Below are positions 8,680-17,821 of a stretch of DNA of 64,000 nucleotides, piece after piece (position 1 is the first letter of the stretch; each line of letters begins with the position of its first letter). A program made the position numbers and the translations under genes. Below the pieces are notes generated by a model. The model did no database searches and was not told the origin of the DNA. It was given only the letters and a program-made list of their open reading frames with translations. Origin of the DNA: JARKPK01 sp964631235 (GTDB taxonomy: Bacteria; Planctomycetota; Planctomycetia; Pirellulales; Thermoguttaceae); the NCBI GenBank assembly GCA_964631235.1, contig CAZVZX010000026.1, positions 1-64,000 on the forward strand, read 5' to 3'.

Positions 8680-9219
8680 ATGCCGTCGAAACCGATCAAG
8701 CCGGATCCGAAGAAGCCGGAAATCAACAAGCAGCGGATCAATGAGCAGATTCGCGTGTCGCCGATCCGAGTGATCTCGGACACCGGCGAGCAATTGGGCG
8801 TGATGGCCACCGACGAAGCGCTGAAGCGCGCCCGAGAGGTCGGCCTCGACCTCGTCGAAGTTGCCCCGAACGAGCGCCCTCCCGTTTGCCGTATTATGGA
8901 TTACGGCAAGTTCAAGTATCAGCAACGGAAGCGGCAGCACAAGACCCAGTCGCAACACGCCAAGATCAAAGAGATCCGGTTGCGTCCGAAAACCGGCGAG
9001 CACGACCTGCAAACCAAGGTCAATCATGCGCGCGGCTTTTTGGAACACAAGTGCAAGGTGATCATCACCGTTGTGTTTCGGGGACGAGAACTGGCCCACA
9101 TCGAGGAAGGCCGCAAGGTCATGGACCAGGTACTCTCGATGCTCGAACCGCTTTGTAAAATTGAGGCCCCGCCCTCGCATCAGGGGCGAAGGATGGTTTG
9201 TACGATCGCTCCGAAGTAG
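8680..9219 (+). CDS. infC: Translation initiation factor IF-3
   Basis: A 179-aa IF-3 that binds the 30S subunit and monitors start-codon/initiator tRNA pairing. The N-terminal domain opens with INEQIRVSPIRVI and continues through EVAPNERPPVCRIMDYGKFKYQ. The C-terminal domain holds KEIRLRPKTGEHDL and VIITVVFRGRE. ATG at 8680 is chosen because GGGAGAGG lies immediately upstream and this start matches the family N-terminus; the frame is open further 5' to 8614. Unlike the common infC-rpmI-rplT arrangement, the next gene is an MFS transporter. The start is ATG rather than the rare AUU/AUC codon used for autoregulation in enterobacteria. Confidence 0.96.
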   Translation: MPSKPIKPDPKKPEINKQRINEQIRVSPIRVISDTGEQLGVMATDEALKRAREVGLDLVEVAPNERPPVCRIMDYGKFKYQQRKRQHKTQSQHAKIKEIRLRPKTGEHDLQTKVNHARGFLEHKCKVIITVVFRGRELAHIEEGRKVMDQVLSMLEPLCKIEAPPSHQGRRMVCTIAPK

Positions 9220-9252
9220 CGGCCGCCGGCATCATCAGCGGAAGCGGCCTTT

Positions 9253-10680
9253 GTGCGTCGAATGCGGCAGAACGAACGGATGGAATCGGCAATGCGTTCT
9301 CGTTCTGGCTGGCTGAATCGCACAGTGTTCGGCACCGGGTTGACCAGCGGTTTGGGCGACTTATGCTACGAAACCGCACAGGCCGTTTTGCCGGCATTCT
9401 TGGCCCTGCTCGGCGCACCGCCCGCCCTGGTTGGCACCATCGAAGGGTTGGCCGACGGCCTGAACAGCTTCACCAAGTTGGCCGTTGGATACCTCGGCGA
9501 TCGTCTCGGGGCGCGCAAGGCGCTGGCCGTTCTCGGTTACGCACTAACGCCGTTGGGCGGCGCCCTGATCGCGCTGGCCGCAGCTTGGCCGATGATTCTT
9601 GTCGGGCGGCTGATCGGTTGGTTCGGCAAAGGAATTCGCGGGCCGATGCGCGACGCCATCTTGGCCGGCGCCGTCGGGCCGGAATATCGCGGGCGGGCGT
9701 TCGGACTCCACCGCGCCGCCGACAGCCTCGGTGCCGTACTCGGCCCAGCGGTGGCGGCCATGGCACTGGGCGGGCTGAGTTGGTCGATCGGCGTGCCGGC
9801 CGAATCGCCGTCGATGCCAACGCCCGAGGCGGCGGCACAACCTCTCGATGCTCAGGCCGCTGCGAATGCGGAATCCTCTGTTTCGCCCGCCCATTTGCCG
9901 GCTACCACCGTCGCATCGGCCGAGGCTGAGCAGCGGTTCCGCTGGGTTCTTTGGCTGGCGGTGATCCCGGGCGTGCTGTCGGCGTTGAGTTTTGCGCTGC
10001 TGGTCGAAGATCGCGGGGTGCCCGCAAAGCGAAAGTACGAGTTTGCCGCTTCGCCGCGTCGGCTGCCGAAACCATTTCGGCGCTATTTGGCCGCCGTGGC
10101 GCTGTTCGCCTTCGGCGACTTTTCGCCGGCGCTGCTCATCTTGGCCGTTACCAGCCGAACAAGCGCGACAAGCGGCCTGTTGGTCGCTGCGCAGTGGGCC
10201 GCTTGGTTCTACGTGCTGCGGAACGCAGTGCAAACCCTGGCTTCGTTGCCCATTGGCCTCTTGGGCGACCGTTGGGGGCTTCGTCGTTGCCTATTGGTCG
10301 GCTATCTCTTGGGGGCGGCCACCGGTGGCGGCACCGCTTTGGTGTTCGCGCTGGGCTGCGAGCATCTGGCGGTGTTCGCCGGCTTGTTCGTCCTCTCGGG
10401 CGCGTATGCGGCATTTCAAGAGGCGCTGGAGCCGGCAGCCGCCGCCGGAATGTTGCCCGATTCGATTCGCGGCATCGGTTACGGTTCGCTTGGGGCCGTC
10501 AACGGACTGGGCAAGCTCGTTTCCAGCGTCTTGGTGGGATGGGTTTGGTCCCTTGTTTCGCCCGCGGCCGCCTTTGCCCTGGCAGCCGGCTTGATGGCCT
10601 CGGGCTCGGCAGCTTTGTCGTGGGCGTTTTTTGCAACCGGCGACGCCGGCGGCCAAGATTCCGGCGACGGAAACGAATAA
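9253..10680 (+). CDS. MFS family transporter
   Basis: A 475-aa protein with about 12 hydrophobic helices. An MFS motif A variant, GYLGDRLGARK, lies between helices 2 and 3 (about residue 77), with a related GLLGDRWGLRR at the start of the second half (about 337). The two halves are joined by an unusually long Ala/Pro/Ser-rich loop (about 180-220), which is probably cytoplasmic. The substrate cannot be inferred. GTG at 9253 has GGAAG 7 nt upstream; ATG at 9280 or 9292 is also possible. It begins 33 bp after infC and may be read through from it, but nothing ties its function to translation. Confidence 0.85.
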   Translation: MRRMRQNERMESAMRSRSGWLNRTVFGTGLTSGLGDLCYETAQAVLPAFLALLGAPPALVGTIEGLADGLNSFTKLAVGYLGDRLGARKALAVLGYALTPLGGALIALAAAWPMILVGRLIGWFGKGIRGPMRDAILAGAVGPEYRGRAFGLHRAADSLGAVLGPAVAAMALGGLSWSIGVPAESPSMPTPEAAAQPLDAQAAANAESSVSPAHLPATTVASAEAEQRFRWVLWLAVIPGVLSALSFALLVEDRGVPAKRKYEFAASPRRLPKPFRRYLAAVALFAFGDFSPALLILAVTSRTSATSGLLVAAQWAAWFYVLRNAVQTLASLPIGLLGDRWGLRRCLLVGYLLGAATGGGTALVFALGCEHLAVFAGLFVLSGAYAAFQEALEPAAAAGMLPDSIRGIGYGSLGAVNGLGKLVSSVLVGWVWSLVSPAAAFALAAGLMASGSAALSWAFFATGDAGGQDSGDGNE

Positions 10681-10969
10681 TCACGGGAGCCCCCTGAAGT
10701 TGTTCATCCGCGAAAAAACGGTGCCCTCCACGCGGGACGGCGGCCGCGAGCGTGCCGAACTGCTGCATTGCGCGTTGGCCAAGCGCGGACCGGATTCGGT
10801 TTGCTGCGGTTTGAAGGAGACCGAACATAGCGAGGTCCTCACTGTTGAGTAAGTCAGGCCGAAGCGGGGCTGCCGTTCTTGTATCGAGAAGTATCGAACT
10901 GCGGCTGCTTGCAGAGCGGGGAACCACCCAACGGGCGCGAACGAACATCTCGCCGGGAGTACGAACCGA

Positions 10970-12055
10970 ATGAACACCGCACCGAAAATCAAAGGCCGTT
11001 GGATTCACCGCCTGGGGATTCACCTGCTGACATTCGCGCTGGGCGTATTGGTGTTTTGGCTGCTGGGCTTCTTGGTCGAAGACATCGAATCGCTGCCCGG
11101 TCCCGACTATGCCGCCATCGAGCGGGAATTAGTCGATCCGAAGCTCGTCGAACAGCGGGAACAACTCGAAAAACAGATCGCGCAGCTTGATCGGCAATTA
11201 TCCCAATCGCGCGAGCGGCAGCAATTGCTTAGCGACAGCACCCGCAATTTGCAGCAAACGATCAACCAGTTGTTGGAGCTTCAGCGGTTGAGCGTGCAGA
11301 AGGGCACGGCCTTCAGCGAGGCCGACCAGGCGAATTTGGGCAAATGCCTTCAGTTGTTTCAAGACAACCAGCAAAAGTACCAAGAGCTGAGCCAAAGCTC
11401 GGCCGACCTGCTCGAACGCAAGCAATCGTTGGAGAACCAGCGCAAGCAGGCTGATGACGAACTGGCCCGGCAACGATTGCCCGCCCGCGCCGAATTCGAG
11501 CGCCAATGGGAATCGCACCGATTGCGTTTGGCGGCTTACCAGCTCGCCCTGCTTGTGCCGCTGCTGGCGGCGGCGGGCGTATTGCTGGTGCGTCAGCGGG
11601 GCGGCATCTATTTTCCCGTTTTCCTGGCCGTCGGCGCTGCCACGTTGGTTAAGGTGGGCTTGGTGGTCCACGAGTATTTCCCGTCGCGGTATTTCAAGTA
11701 CATCTTGATCGTCGGGCTGTTGCTCGTTGTGGGCCGGGTGCTGATCTACCTGATCCGTTTGATCGCCCATCCGAAGGCAAGCTGGCTGCTGCGGCAATAC
11801 CGCGAAGCCTACGAGCGGTTCCTTTGCCCGGCGTGCGAGTATCCGATTCGCACCGGCCCGCGACGGTATCTCTATTGGACGCGCCGCACGGTGAACAAGG
11901 TGGTGGCATCGAGCGGGGCGCCTGAGCCGGAAGAATGCTACACTTGCCCGGCCTGCGGCACCCCGGTGTTCGAGCAGTGCTCGGCCTGCGGAAAAGTGCG
12001 GCACTCGCTGATGCCCAACTGCGCGCATTGCGGCGCAGCCAAAGCGATCGAATGA
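10970..12055 (+). CDS. Membrane coiled-coil protein with C-terminal zinc ribbons
   Basis: A 361-aa protein I cannot assign to a named family. One hydrophobic helix lies at about residues 17-36. A long heptad-rich coiled coil follows at about 50-175 (Gln/Glu/Leu rich), then three hydrophobic helices at about 183-270. The cytosolic-looking tail carries cysteine pairs CPAC (about 285), CPAC (about 325), CSAC (about 336) and CAHC (about 352), consistent with one or two treble zinc ribbons. GGGAG about 10 nt before ATG 10970 supports the start. A membrane scaffold or sensor is possible, but that is only inference. The 289 bp before it hold no gene I can support. Confidence 0.75.
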   Translation: MNTAPKIKGRWIHRLGIHLLTFALGVLVFWLLGFLVEDIESLPGPDYAAIERELVDPKLVEQREQLEKQIAQLDRQLSQSRERQQLLSDSTRNLQQTINQLLELQRLSVQKGTAFSEADQANLGKCLQLFQDNQQKYQELSQSSADLLERKQSLENQRKQADDELARQRLPARAEFERQWESHRLRLAAYQLALLVPLLAAAGVLLVRQRGGIYFPVFLAVGAATLVKVGLVVHEYFPSRYFKYILIVGLLLVVGRVLIYLIRLIAHPKASWLLRQYREAYERFLCPACEYPIRTGPRRYLYWTRRTVNKVVASSGAPEPEECYTCPACGTPVFEQCSACGKVRHSLMPNCAHCGAAKAIE

Positions 12056-12693
12056 AGCAGCACGCACGCGGTCGTACCGACTAGTTGCACACGATTGCGA
12101 AAGCGAACGCGGTCGCATCGGCGAGGTTTTCTTCCGTGCAATCCCCGTTTGAATCGCTTTCCGTCTTTCGCGGTTTCGTTTGGCATGTCGGGCGGTGCTG
12201 CAAAGTGTTCGCGGAATCCCAATTGTGGCGCAGTTTCGTTTCGAGCCCCCATTCGCCGGCATGACCGAAAATGCTTTCTGCTTGCCGGGGCCGGCAGACG
12301 CGGGTACATTCAGGGGCATGATGCGCCTCCATCGCCCGGCTGTCGGCGGCTCGTGGCGGCGCAGAGGGTGTTGAAACCTTGCAATACCCTCGGGCGGCAA
12401 CAGTTCGTCTTGCGGCAACAACTCGTTTCGGTAGGAGAAGGGCGGCTGACTTGGCCAAAGGCTTCCTTTGCGCGAAAAGCCCGAACTCAGTGAGCGAAAA
12501 CCCGGGACAACTTCGGGCGGTTGCCGCAATCAGCAGTCCCGGAATCGGCTCGGCTTGCGCCCTCCGCCCAACAAGTGCGAAGAGCGAGGCGCGCCAAGCT
12601 TTCCGCTGATGTTTCCGAAAAGCGATTGTGTTGAGCTCGAAAAGACAGCAAGATAGGTTCCGGCATACCTTTGGTCGTAAAAGGATCGACAAC
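12056..12693. other. Intergenic region, 638 bp
   Basis: No gene is supportable on either strand; the open frames here have no recognisable motif or good start. It contains copy B of the dispersed repeat (12085-12182) and the presumed promoter of the propeller/PhnD-PQQ module, for which no clear boxes were seen. Confidence 0.55.
12085..12182 (-). repeat. Dispersed intergenic repeat, copy B
   Basis: Read on the minus strand it has the same block order as copy A: ACCGCGAAAGACGGAAAGC, ATTCAAAC, ATTGCACGGAAG and CGCTTTCGCAATCGTGTG. It is the best-preserved copy together with A. It points against the flanking plus-strand genes. Confidence 0.55.
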
Positions 12694-15426
12694 ATGGCGC
12701 GAGAGACCCGCTTGATTACACGAACACGTTGCCGAGGCTGTTTGTCAGCGTCGGTGGCAATTCGGTTGTGCTGGAGTGTTTTCGTTGCGATCGCGGCATG
12801 GATCGCATCGTTGACATTCAATGAATGCCCAACTGCCGCAGACACCTCGCAGCCTCGGGCAGATTCGGCGTTGCGGGCAACCGGGGAAACCGGGCCGATG
12901 GCAACCAGAGAATCAACCAAAGAGAAATCGTCGGCCGACAAGGTGAGCGATTCGGCCGTGCCGCCGTCCGCGGAACCGTGCAACGAGTCGTCCCAAACAA
13001 TCCAGAAAGAACCGGCTGAAGAAAAAGAGGCCGACCAGAAGCAGATCGAGGAACTGATACGCCGCATGGAGGAAGAGCGGCGGAAGGAGTTGGCGGCACT
13101 GAAAGAGGATCCGGCCTGGAAGCCGTCGCACGAGAAGGTGCGGGTGATTCGGCCGTGCGATCCCGATGCCGGCGAAACGCTGCTCACCTTCAGCATCGAT
13201 GGCCAAGGGCGGCTGCTGGCCGGTTGCTATCAGCCGGTCGCGGAGCACGGGGAGTCGCAAATGGTTCTTCCTTCGCAGCGGGCCTTCAAGGCCTGGCTGC
13301 GGATTCTGTCGCCCGACGGCAAGCAAGTTGCTTCGTGGAAGCTCGACGTGATGCCCTCGGCGGTGTGCGTTGCGCCGGATGGAACGATCTTCGTCGGCGG
13401 CGACGGACGCATCGCCAAATTATCGGCCGAAGGCAAAGTGCTGGCGGTGGTCGACACCCCCGGTGTCGTCGCCCTACGCGAGGCCGAGGCGGCAAAGCAG
13501 AAGGCGGAGCAAGAAAAGGCGGAAAAGGAAAAGGCCGACAAAGAAGAGGGCAAAGACGACGCCGAGGGCAAAGCGAAGGAAAAGAAATCGGCCAAAATTG
13601 GAAACGCGCTGCTCCGCGCCTTCGGGCTGGGCGGCTCCCCCGAGAAATCATCGGCTGAGCAAGAAGCGGCAATGGCCGCCTACCAAAAGTATCAGGCCGG
13701 CGTTGTTACCGGTTTGACCGCCAACGAAGCCGACGTGTTCGTCTGCGGCGGAACGCCCGAGGGCTTCGGTTATTCGGTTTGGCGGATGGACCACGAATTG
13801 AAGAATCCGCAACTGATCGTGAAAGACCTGCGGGGGTGCTGCGGGCAAATGGACATTCAAGCGGCCGGCGACCGGCTTTGGATTCCCGTCAACGGGGAGC
13901 ACAAAGTGAAGTGCTACGACCGCGACGGCAAGGAGCTGTTCAAGTTCGGCAAACGCGATCGAAAGAAGGCCGAGGGCTTCGGCGGTTGCTGCGAGCCGAA
14001 GAACGTGCGGATCGCCCCCGATGGTTCGATCTATACGGCTGAGTCGGGGCCGCCGGTGGTCGTCAAAAAATTCGACGCCGCAGGCAAGCTGCTTGGGGTG
14101 GTGGCCTTGCCCGAGTACTCGTCGGGCTGCGTTCGCGTGACCGTGGCCGCCAGCCCGGACGAAAGCGAGATCTATCTGCTGAACACCGGCGAGCATTCGA
14201 TTCATGTTTTTGCTGACAAACGTTCGGTGCCGACTCACGAGCAAACGGCCGTCATCGATTTCGGCGGCGAGCGGCCCACGCAGTTGAACACGTTTTGCAT
14301 TGGCGGCGACGGGCGGCTTTATGCCGCCTGCGGCCGATTCGTTCCGGCGATGACGCCAGAGGAGGCAAACGGCTTGGCGTCGCTGAACCGCGGCGTCGCT
14401 TCGGCGGAAATCCGAGTTTTTGATGCCGAGGGTAAACCGCAAAAGACGTGGCCGCTCGACTTCACCCCGCAAGCCTTGGCTGCGGTGGAGGGCGGCTTGA
14501 TTGTTGCGGGCGAAGGGCGGCTGGCGGAATTCGATTTCGCGGGCAAACTGGTTCGCGCGGCCGATTCGCCGCACGTGCAGAAGCTGCCGCCGCTGCCCGA
14601 GATTCCCCCGCCCGAGAAGCCGCTGAGCGAGGAAGAACAGAAGGCCCGAGCCGCGCGCTTGGCGGCCGCGAAGGAAGCCCGCGATCGGGCCCAAAAGGCA
14701 CTGGCGGCGAAGATGGCCGAGTTGCGCGCCGCGGCCGGCGATGCCGGCAAGCGAGAGCAATTGCAAAAGGAATATGCCGAACTGGTGCGCGAGTTCTCGG
14801 AGCGATCGGCGGAGTTGAACGAGGCGGCCCAGACGCCGCGAACAAAGGCCCTGCAAGCGCGGGCAGCACAGATGCGCCAACGTTCCGTCAGTGCCATCGC
14901 GGTCGGCGAAAAAGACGTATTCATCGCCTGCCCGATGGCGCAAGGATTCGGATTTGCCATTTGGCGAACCGATCGCTCGTTCGGCGAAGGCCGACTGATC
15001 GCCGAGGGGCTCCGCGGGTGCTGCGGCCAAATGGACATTCAGGCGCGCGGCCAGCAGGTGTTTGTCGCCGAGAACGCCCGGAAACGCGTTGTCGTGTACG
15101 ATCGCGAAGGCAAACAGTTGGCTGCGTGGGGCGAATCGCAACGCGGAGGGCTTGATGGCTTCGGCAGTTGCTGCAATCCGATGAATCTGCGATTCAACCC
15201 GGCCGGAGAGTTGATTACCTCGGAGGCATCGCTGGGCCGACTGAAACGCTACACTCCCGAGGGACAACTGCTCGGTTTGGTCGGAACGGCCACCGTGGAA
15301 GGCGGCTGCAAGAATGTGGCGGTCGATCTCAGCCCCGACGGCACTCGCTGCTATGTGATGGACCTGGGTAAGAACCGCATTTGCGTGCTCTCGGCCAAAG
15401 CCGGCAAAGCAGCCCCGCAGCCATAG
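12694..15426 (+). CDS. Secreted duplicated NHL-type beta-propeller with vicinal-cysteine motifs
   Basis: A 910-aa protein with a signal peptide (hydrophobic stretch about residues 24-47). It has two homologous halves with SPDGK- and APDGTI-type propeller blades. Each half ends in the same cassette: LRGCCGQMDIQ, then 50 residues later FGGCCEPKN or FGSCCNPMN, then a SPD-x-YVM/YLL blade. The Cys pairs are at 382-383/432-433 and 776-777/826-827, an identical 50-residue spacing. Each half has a charged helical insertion (about residues 265-330 Lys/Glu/Ala rich; about 640-725 Ala/Arg/Glu rich) before the cassette. AAAGGA upstream of ATG 12694 fixes the start. The next gene follows after 14 bp, so the two are co-transcribed. 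Function is unknown; vicinal Cys pairs suggest metal or redox chemistry, which is inference. Confidence 0.85.
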   Translation: MARETRLITRTRCRGCLSASVAIRLCWSVFVAIAAWIASLTFNECPTAADTSQPRADSALRATGETGPMATRESTKEKSSADKVSDSAVPPSAEPCNESSQTIQKEPAEEKEADQKQIEELIRRMEEERRKELAALKEDPAWKPSHEKVRVIRPCDPDAGETLLTFSIDGQGRLLAGCYQPVAEHGESQMVLPSQRAFKAWLRILSPDGKQVASWKLDVMPSAVCVAPDGTIFVGGDGRIAKLSAEGKVLAVVDTPGVVALREAEAAKQKAEQEKAEKEKADKEEGKDDAEGKAKEKKSAKIGNALLRAFGLGGSPEKSSAEQEAAMAAYQKYQAGVVTGLTANEADVFVCGGTPEGFGYSVWRMDHELKNPQLIVKDLRGCCGQMDIQAAGDRLWIPVNGEHKVKCYDRDGKELFKFGKRDRKKAEGFGGCCEPKNVRIAPDGSIYTAESGPPVVVKKFDAAGKLLGVVALPEYSSGCVRVTVAASPDESEIYLLNTGEHSIHVFADKRSVPTHEQTAVIDFGGERPTQLNTFCIGGDGRLYAACGRFVPAMTPEEANGLASLNRGVASAEIRVFDAEGKPQKTWPLDFTPQALAAVEGGLIVAGEGRLAEFDFAGKLVRAADSPHVQKLPPLPEIPPPEKPLSEEEQKARAARLAAAKEARDRAQKALAAKMAELRAAAGDAGKREQLQKEYAELVREFSERSAELNEAAQTPRTKALQARAAQMRQRSVSAIAVGEKDVFIACPMAQGFGFAIWRTDRSFGEGRLIAEGLRGCCGQMDIQARGQQVFVAENARKRVVVYDREGKQLAAWGESQRGGLDGFGSCCNPMNLRFNPAGELITSEASLGRLKRYTPEGQLLGLVGTATVEGGCKNVAVDLSPDGTRCYVMDLGKNRICVLSAKAGKAAPQP

Positions 15427-15440
15427 CGTGGGAGGAATCG

Positions 15441-17594
15441 ATGCGCACGGATTGGTGGCGTTCGATGGGTGCGTTGATTCGTGTTGCGACATTTGCCATT
15501 GCGGCAAGTGCCGTTTCGGCGATCGCCGTTGCGGCAGACGCTCCCGAGCCGTCCGGGCCGTCGGGAGCCATCACCATGGCCGTGATGGACCCGCTGGCCG
15601 CACCGCTTTCGTGCGACTGTGTGAAAGGGTATGCGCAGCGCGACTACGGTCGATTGGCGGCCTACTTGGAGAAAACGCTAAATCGGCGCGTTCGCGTGGT
15701 GTATGGCGAAGACTTGGCTCGACTGATCTCGACTGAGGCGGCCCGCGGCGGCCTGCATTTCATCATCGGCAAGCAATCGGTCGTGCGGTTCGATGCCGCG
15801 GAACAGCGATTGAAGATCGTCCCGCTGTGCCTGTTGACCGACAAGACGGGCGACGCGAACGTGTACGGCCTGTTCTGCGTTCGGCAGGCCGACCCGGCCA
15901 AAACGCTGGCCGATCTGAAAGGCTATACGATCTATTTTGGGCCTGAGGATTCGGTGGAAAAGCACGGCGCAGCCTTGTTGGCGATGAAAGCGGCTGGGCT
16001 CGATGCGCCTCCCCGCCCCGAGGTTCGCAGCGGCTGCACCGACGCGGCGATCGCGGCCTTGGAAAGCCCCGGCCCGGCGGCGGCTGTCATCAGCAGTTAC
16101 GCCGTGGCCACGCTCGAAGGTTGCGGCTCTATCGAGAAAGGGTCGCTCCGCGTGGTCGGCAAGACGGCGCCGGTTCCCTTCGTCACCGTTTTCGCGACGG
16201 AAGCGGCCGACGAAGCGCTCGTTGGTCAAGTGACCAAGGCACTGCTGGAACTGCGCGATGCCGACGTGCTGACGGCCATCGAGTCGCTCAACGGCTTCGT
16301 CAACGTGCCTGAGCCGACGTCGAAAACGGGCGCGAGCGGCAGCAGCCCTTCGAAGACGGCAGTGGAATCGCCGCCTGCCGCCAAGGGCTCTTCCGGGGCC
16401 AAGGCGGCGGGCAGGGCGGAATCGTGGCCGGGCTGGCGCGGGCCGAATCGCGATGGAACCACGCCCTGGCTGCCCGACGTGCTTCCCGCCGAGCCTGTTT
16501 GGCTGTGGCGCACGCCGTTGGGCGGCACCGGCTTGGGCGGCATTGCCGCTACCGATCGGTACGTCATCGTGCCCGATCGCGACGCTCTCGATACGAACGA
16601 CGTGTTTCGTTGCCTCGATGCGGACAGCGGCAAACCGGTGTGGGAGTTGGCCTATCCGGCCCCGGGAAAACTCGACTACGGCAACTCGCCGCGGGCAACC
16701 CCGTTGGTGCATGGCGATAGGGTTTTCACCCTGGGCGCGATGGGCGACGTGCATTGCCTTTCGCTCGACGACGGACGCGTGCTGTGGAAGACCAACGTAG
16801 TCAAGCAATTCGGCGCGAAACTGCCGACGTGGGGCATGTGCGCCTCGCCATTGATCGTGGACAGCAAGCTGATCGTCAATCCCGGAGCGCCGGGCGCGGC
16901 GGTCGTCGCCCTCGACGCCGACACGGGCGAGTTGGTTTGGAAGGCGCCCGGCGCGGCGGCGGCCTACGCTTCGTTCATCTTCGGACGTTTTGGCGGGGTC
17001 GATCAGATCGTCGGGTTCGACAGCATGGCCGCCTTCGGGCTCGATCCCCAAAACGGTCGCCGGCTGTGGACGCTGTTGCCGAAACACAAAGGCGACTTCC
17101 ATGTGCCCACGCCGGTTCGTTTGGGCGAACAGCTTCTGCTGACCTCGGAGAACAACGGCACCCGGATCTACAGCTTTGGGCAAGGCGGCGCGATCAAGCC
17201 CGCGCCCGTCGCCCAACATGAAGACCTTGCTCCCGACACGAATACGCCGGTGGTTGTCGGCGGTCGCGTGTTCGGCTGCTGGAACGGGCTGTACTGCCTA
17301 AGCGCCGAAAGCTTGGAACAGATTTGGGTAGATGAAGACGAGGTGTTCGAGCAATATGCGAGTTTGATCGCTTCGGCTGATCGAGTGCTGGCCACAACCA
17401 CCCGCGGCGAACTGCTGCTTTACGATGCCGCCGCCAATGAACGCCGTTTGTTGGGCCGGCTGCGCATCGCGCCGGCCGATGTCGATCTTGTGGCCCATCC
17501 AGCGGTCAGTCGGCGGTGTCTCTTCATCCGTATCGGGCGCGAGGCCTGCTGCCTGGCGTTGGAACCGGCAGATGCTTCTCGCTCGCGGAAATGA
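15441..17594 (+). CDS. PhnD-like binding domain fused to PQQ-type beta-propeller
   Basis: A 717-aa exported protein (signal peptide about 1-34). Residues about 40-295 resemble the PhnD family of phosphate/phosphonate-type periplasmic binding proteins: MDPLAAPL, GYAQRDYGRLAAYLEK, a DLKGYTIYFGPEDS signature, and alternating Rossmann-like elements. A CDC motif at 58-60 is unusual for the family. After an Ala/Ser/Pro linker, residues about 330-717 form a PQQ/BamB-like propeller starting WPGWRGPNRDG, with blades such as CLDADSGKPVWE, CLSLDDGRVLWKT and ALDADTGELVWKA. GGGAGGA before ATG 15441 gives the start. Located 14 bp after the vicinal-cysteine propeller gene, it likely acts with it in the periplasm. 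Ligand and partner are unknown. Confidence 0.85.
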   Translation: MRTDWWRSMGALIRVATFAIAASAVSAIAVAADAPEPSGPSGAITMAVMDPLAAPLSCDCVKGYAQRDYGRLAAYLEKTLNRRVRVVYGEDLARLISTEAARGGLHFIIGKQSVVRFDAAEQRLKIVPLCLLTDKTGDANVYGLFCVRQADPAKTLADLKGYTIYFGPEDSVEKHGAALLAMKAAGLDAPPRPEVRSGCTDAAIAALESPGPAAAVISSYAVATLEGCGSIEKGSLRVVGKTAPVPFVTVFATEAADEALVGQVTKALLELRDADVLTAIESLNGFVNVPEPTSKTGASGSSPSKTAVESPPAAKGSSGAKAAGRAESWPGWRGPNRDGTTPWLPDVLPAEPVWLWRTPLGGTGLGGIAATDRYVIVPDRDALDTNDVFRCLDADSGKPVWELAYPAPGKLDYGNSPRATPLVHGDRVFTLGAMGDVHCLSLDDGRVLWKTNVVKQFGAKLPTWGMCASPLIVDSKLIVNPGAPGAAVVALDADTGELVWKAPGAAAAYASFIFGRFGGVDQIVGFDSMAAFGLDPQNGRRLWTLLPKHKGDFHVPTPVRLGEQLLLTSENNGTRIYSFGQGGAIKPAPVAQHEDLAPDTNTPVVVGGRVFGCWNGLYCLSAESLEQIWVDEDEVFEQYASLIASADRVLATTTRGELLLYDAAANERRLLGRLRIAPADVDLVAHPAVSRRCLFIRIGREACCLALEPADASRSRK

Positions 17595-17821
17595 CCGCTC
17601 GTCTCCGGAGGAAAGAACTCGAATAATTCCGCACATTTCCACGTTTCTGTCGGTACAGAACTCTTCGAACTCTCCCTCGTGCCTACCGGTTGGCAAGTCC
17701 GGGGTTTAGGCGTCTTTTGAAGAGGGGGTGGATTGTACGAAGGGCGACGCCGCAATAAGATCGGGTTAGGAGTGCCTTTCCTAGACGATTGTTCGGAAAC
17801 CGGACTGAGATGTGAACCTGG

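Noticed and set aside
10681..10969. Open frames between the MFS and coiled-coil genes
   Set aside because: Overlapping frames on both strands without motifs or good starts.
13648..15507. 619-codon minus-strand open frame
   Set aside because: Antisense to the vicinal-cysteine propeller; no motif or ribosome binding site.
15678..17219. 513-codon minus-strand open frame
   Set aside because: Antisense to the PhnD-PQQ gene; low-complexity Arg/Ala/Gly content typical of a shadow.
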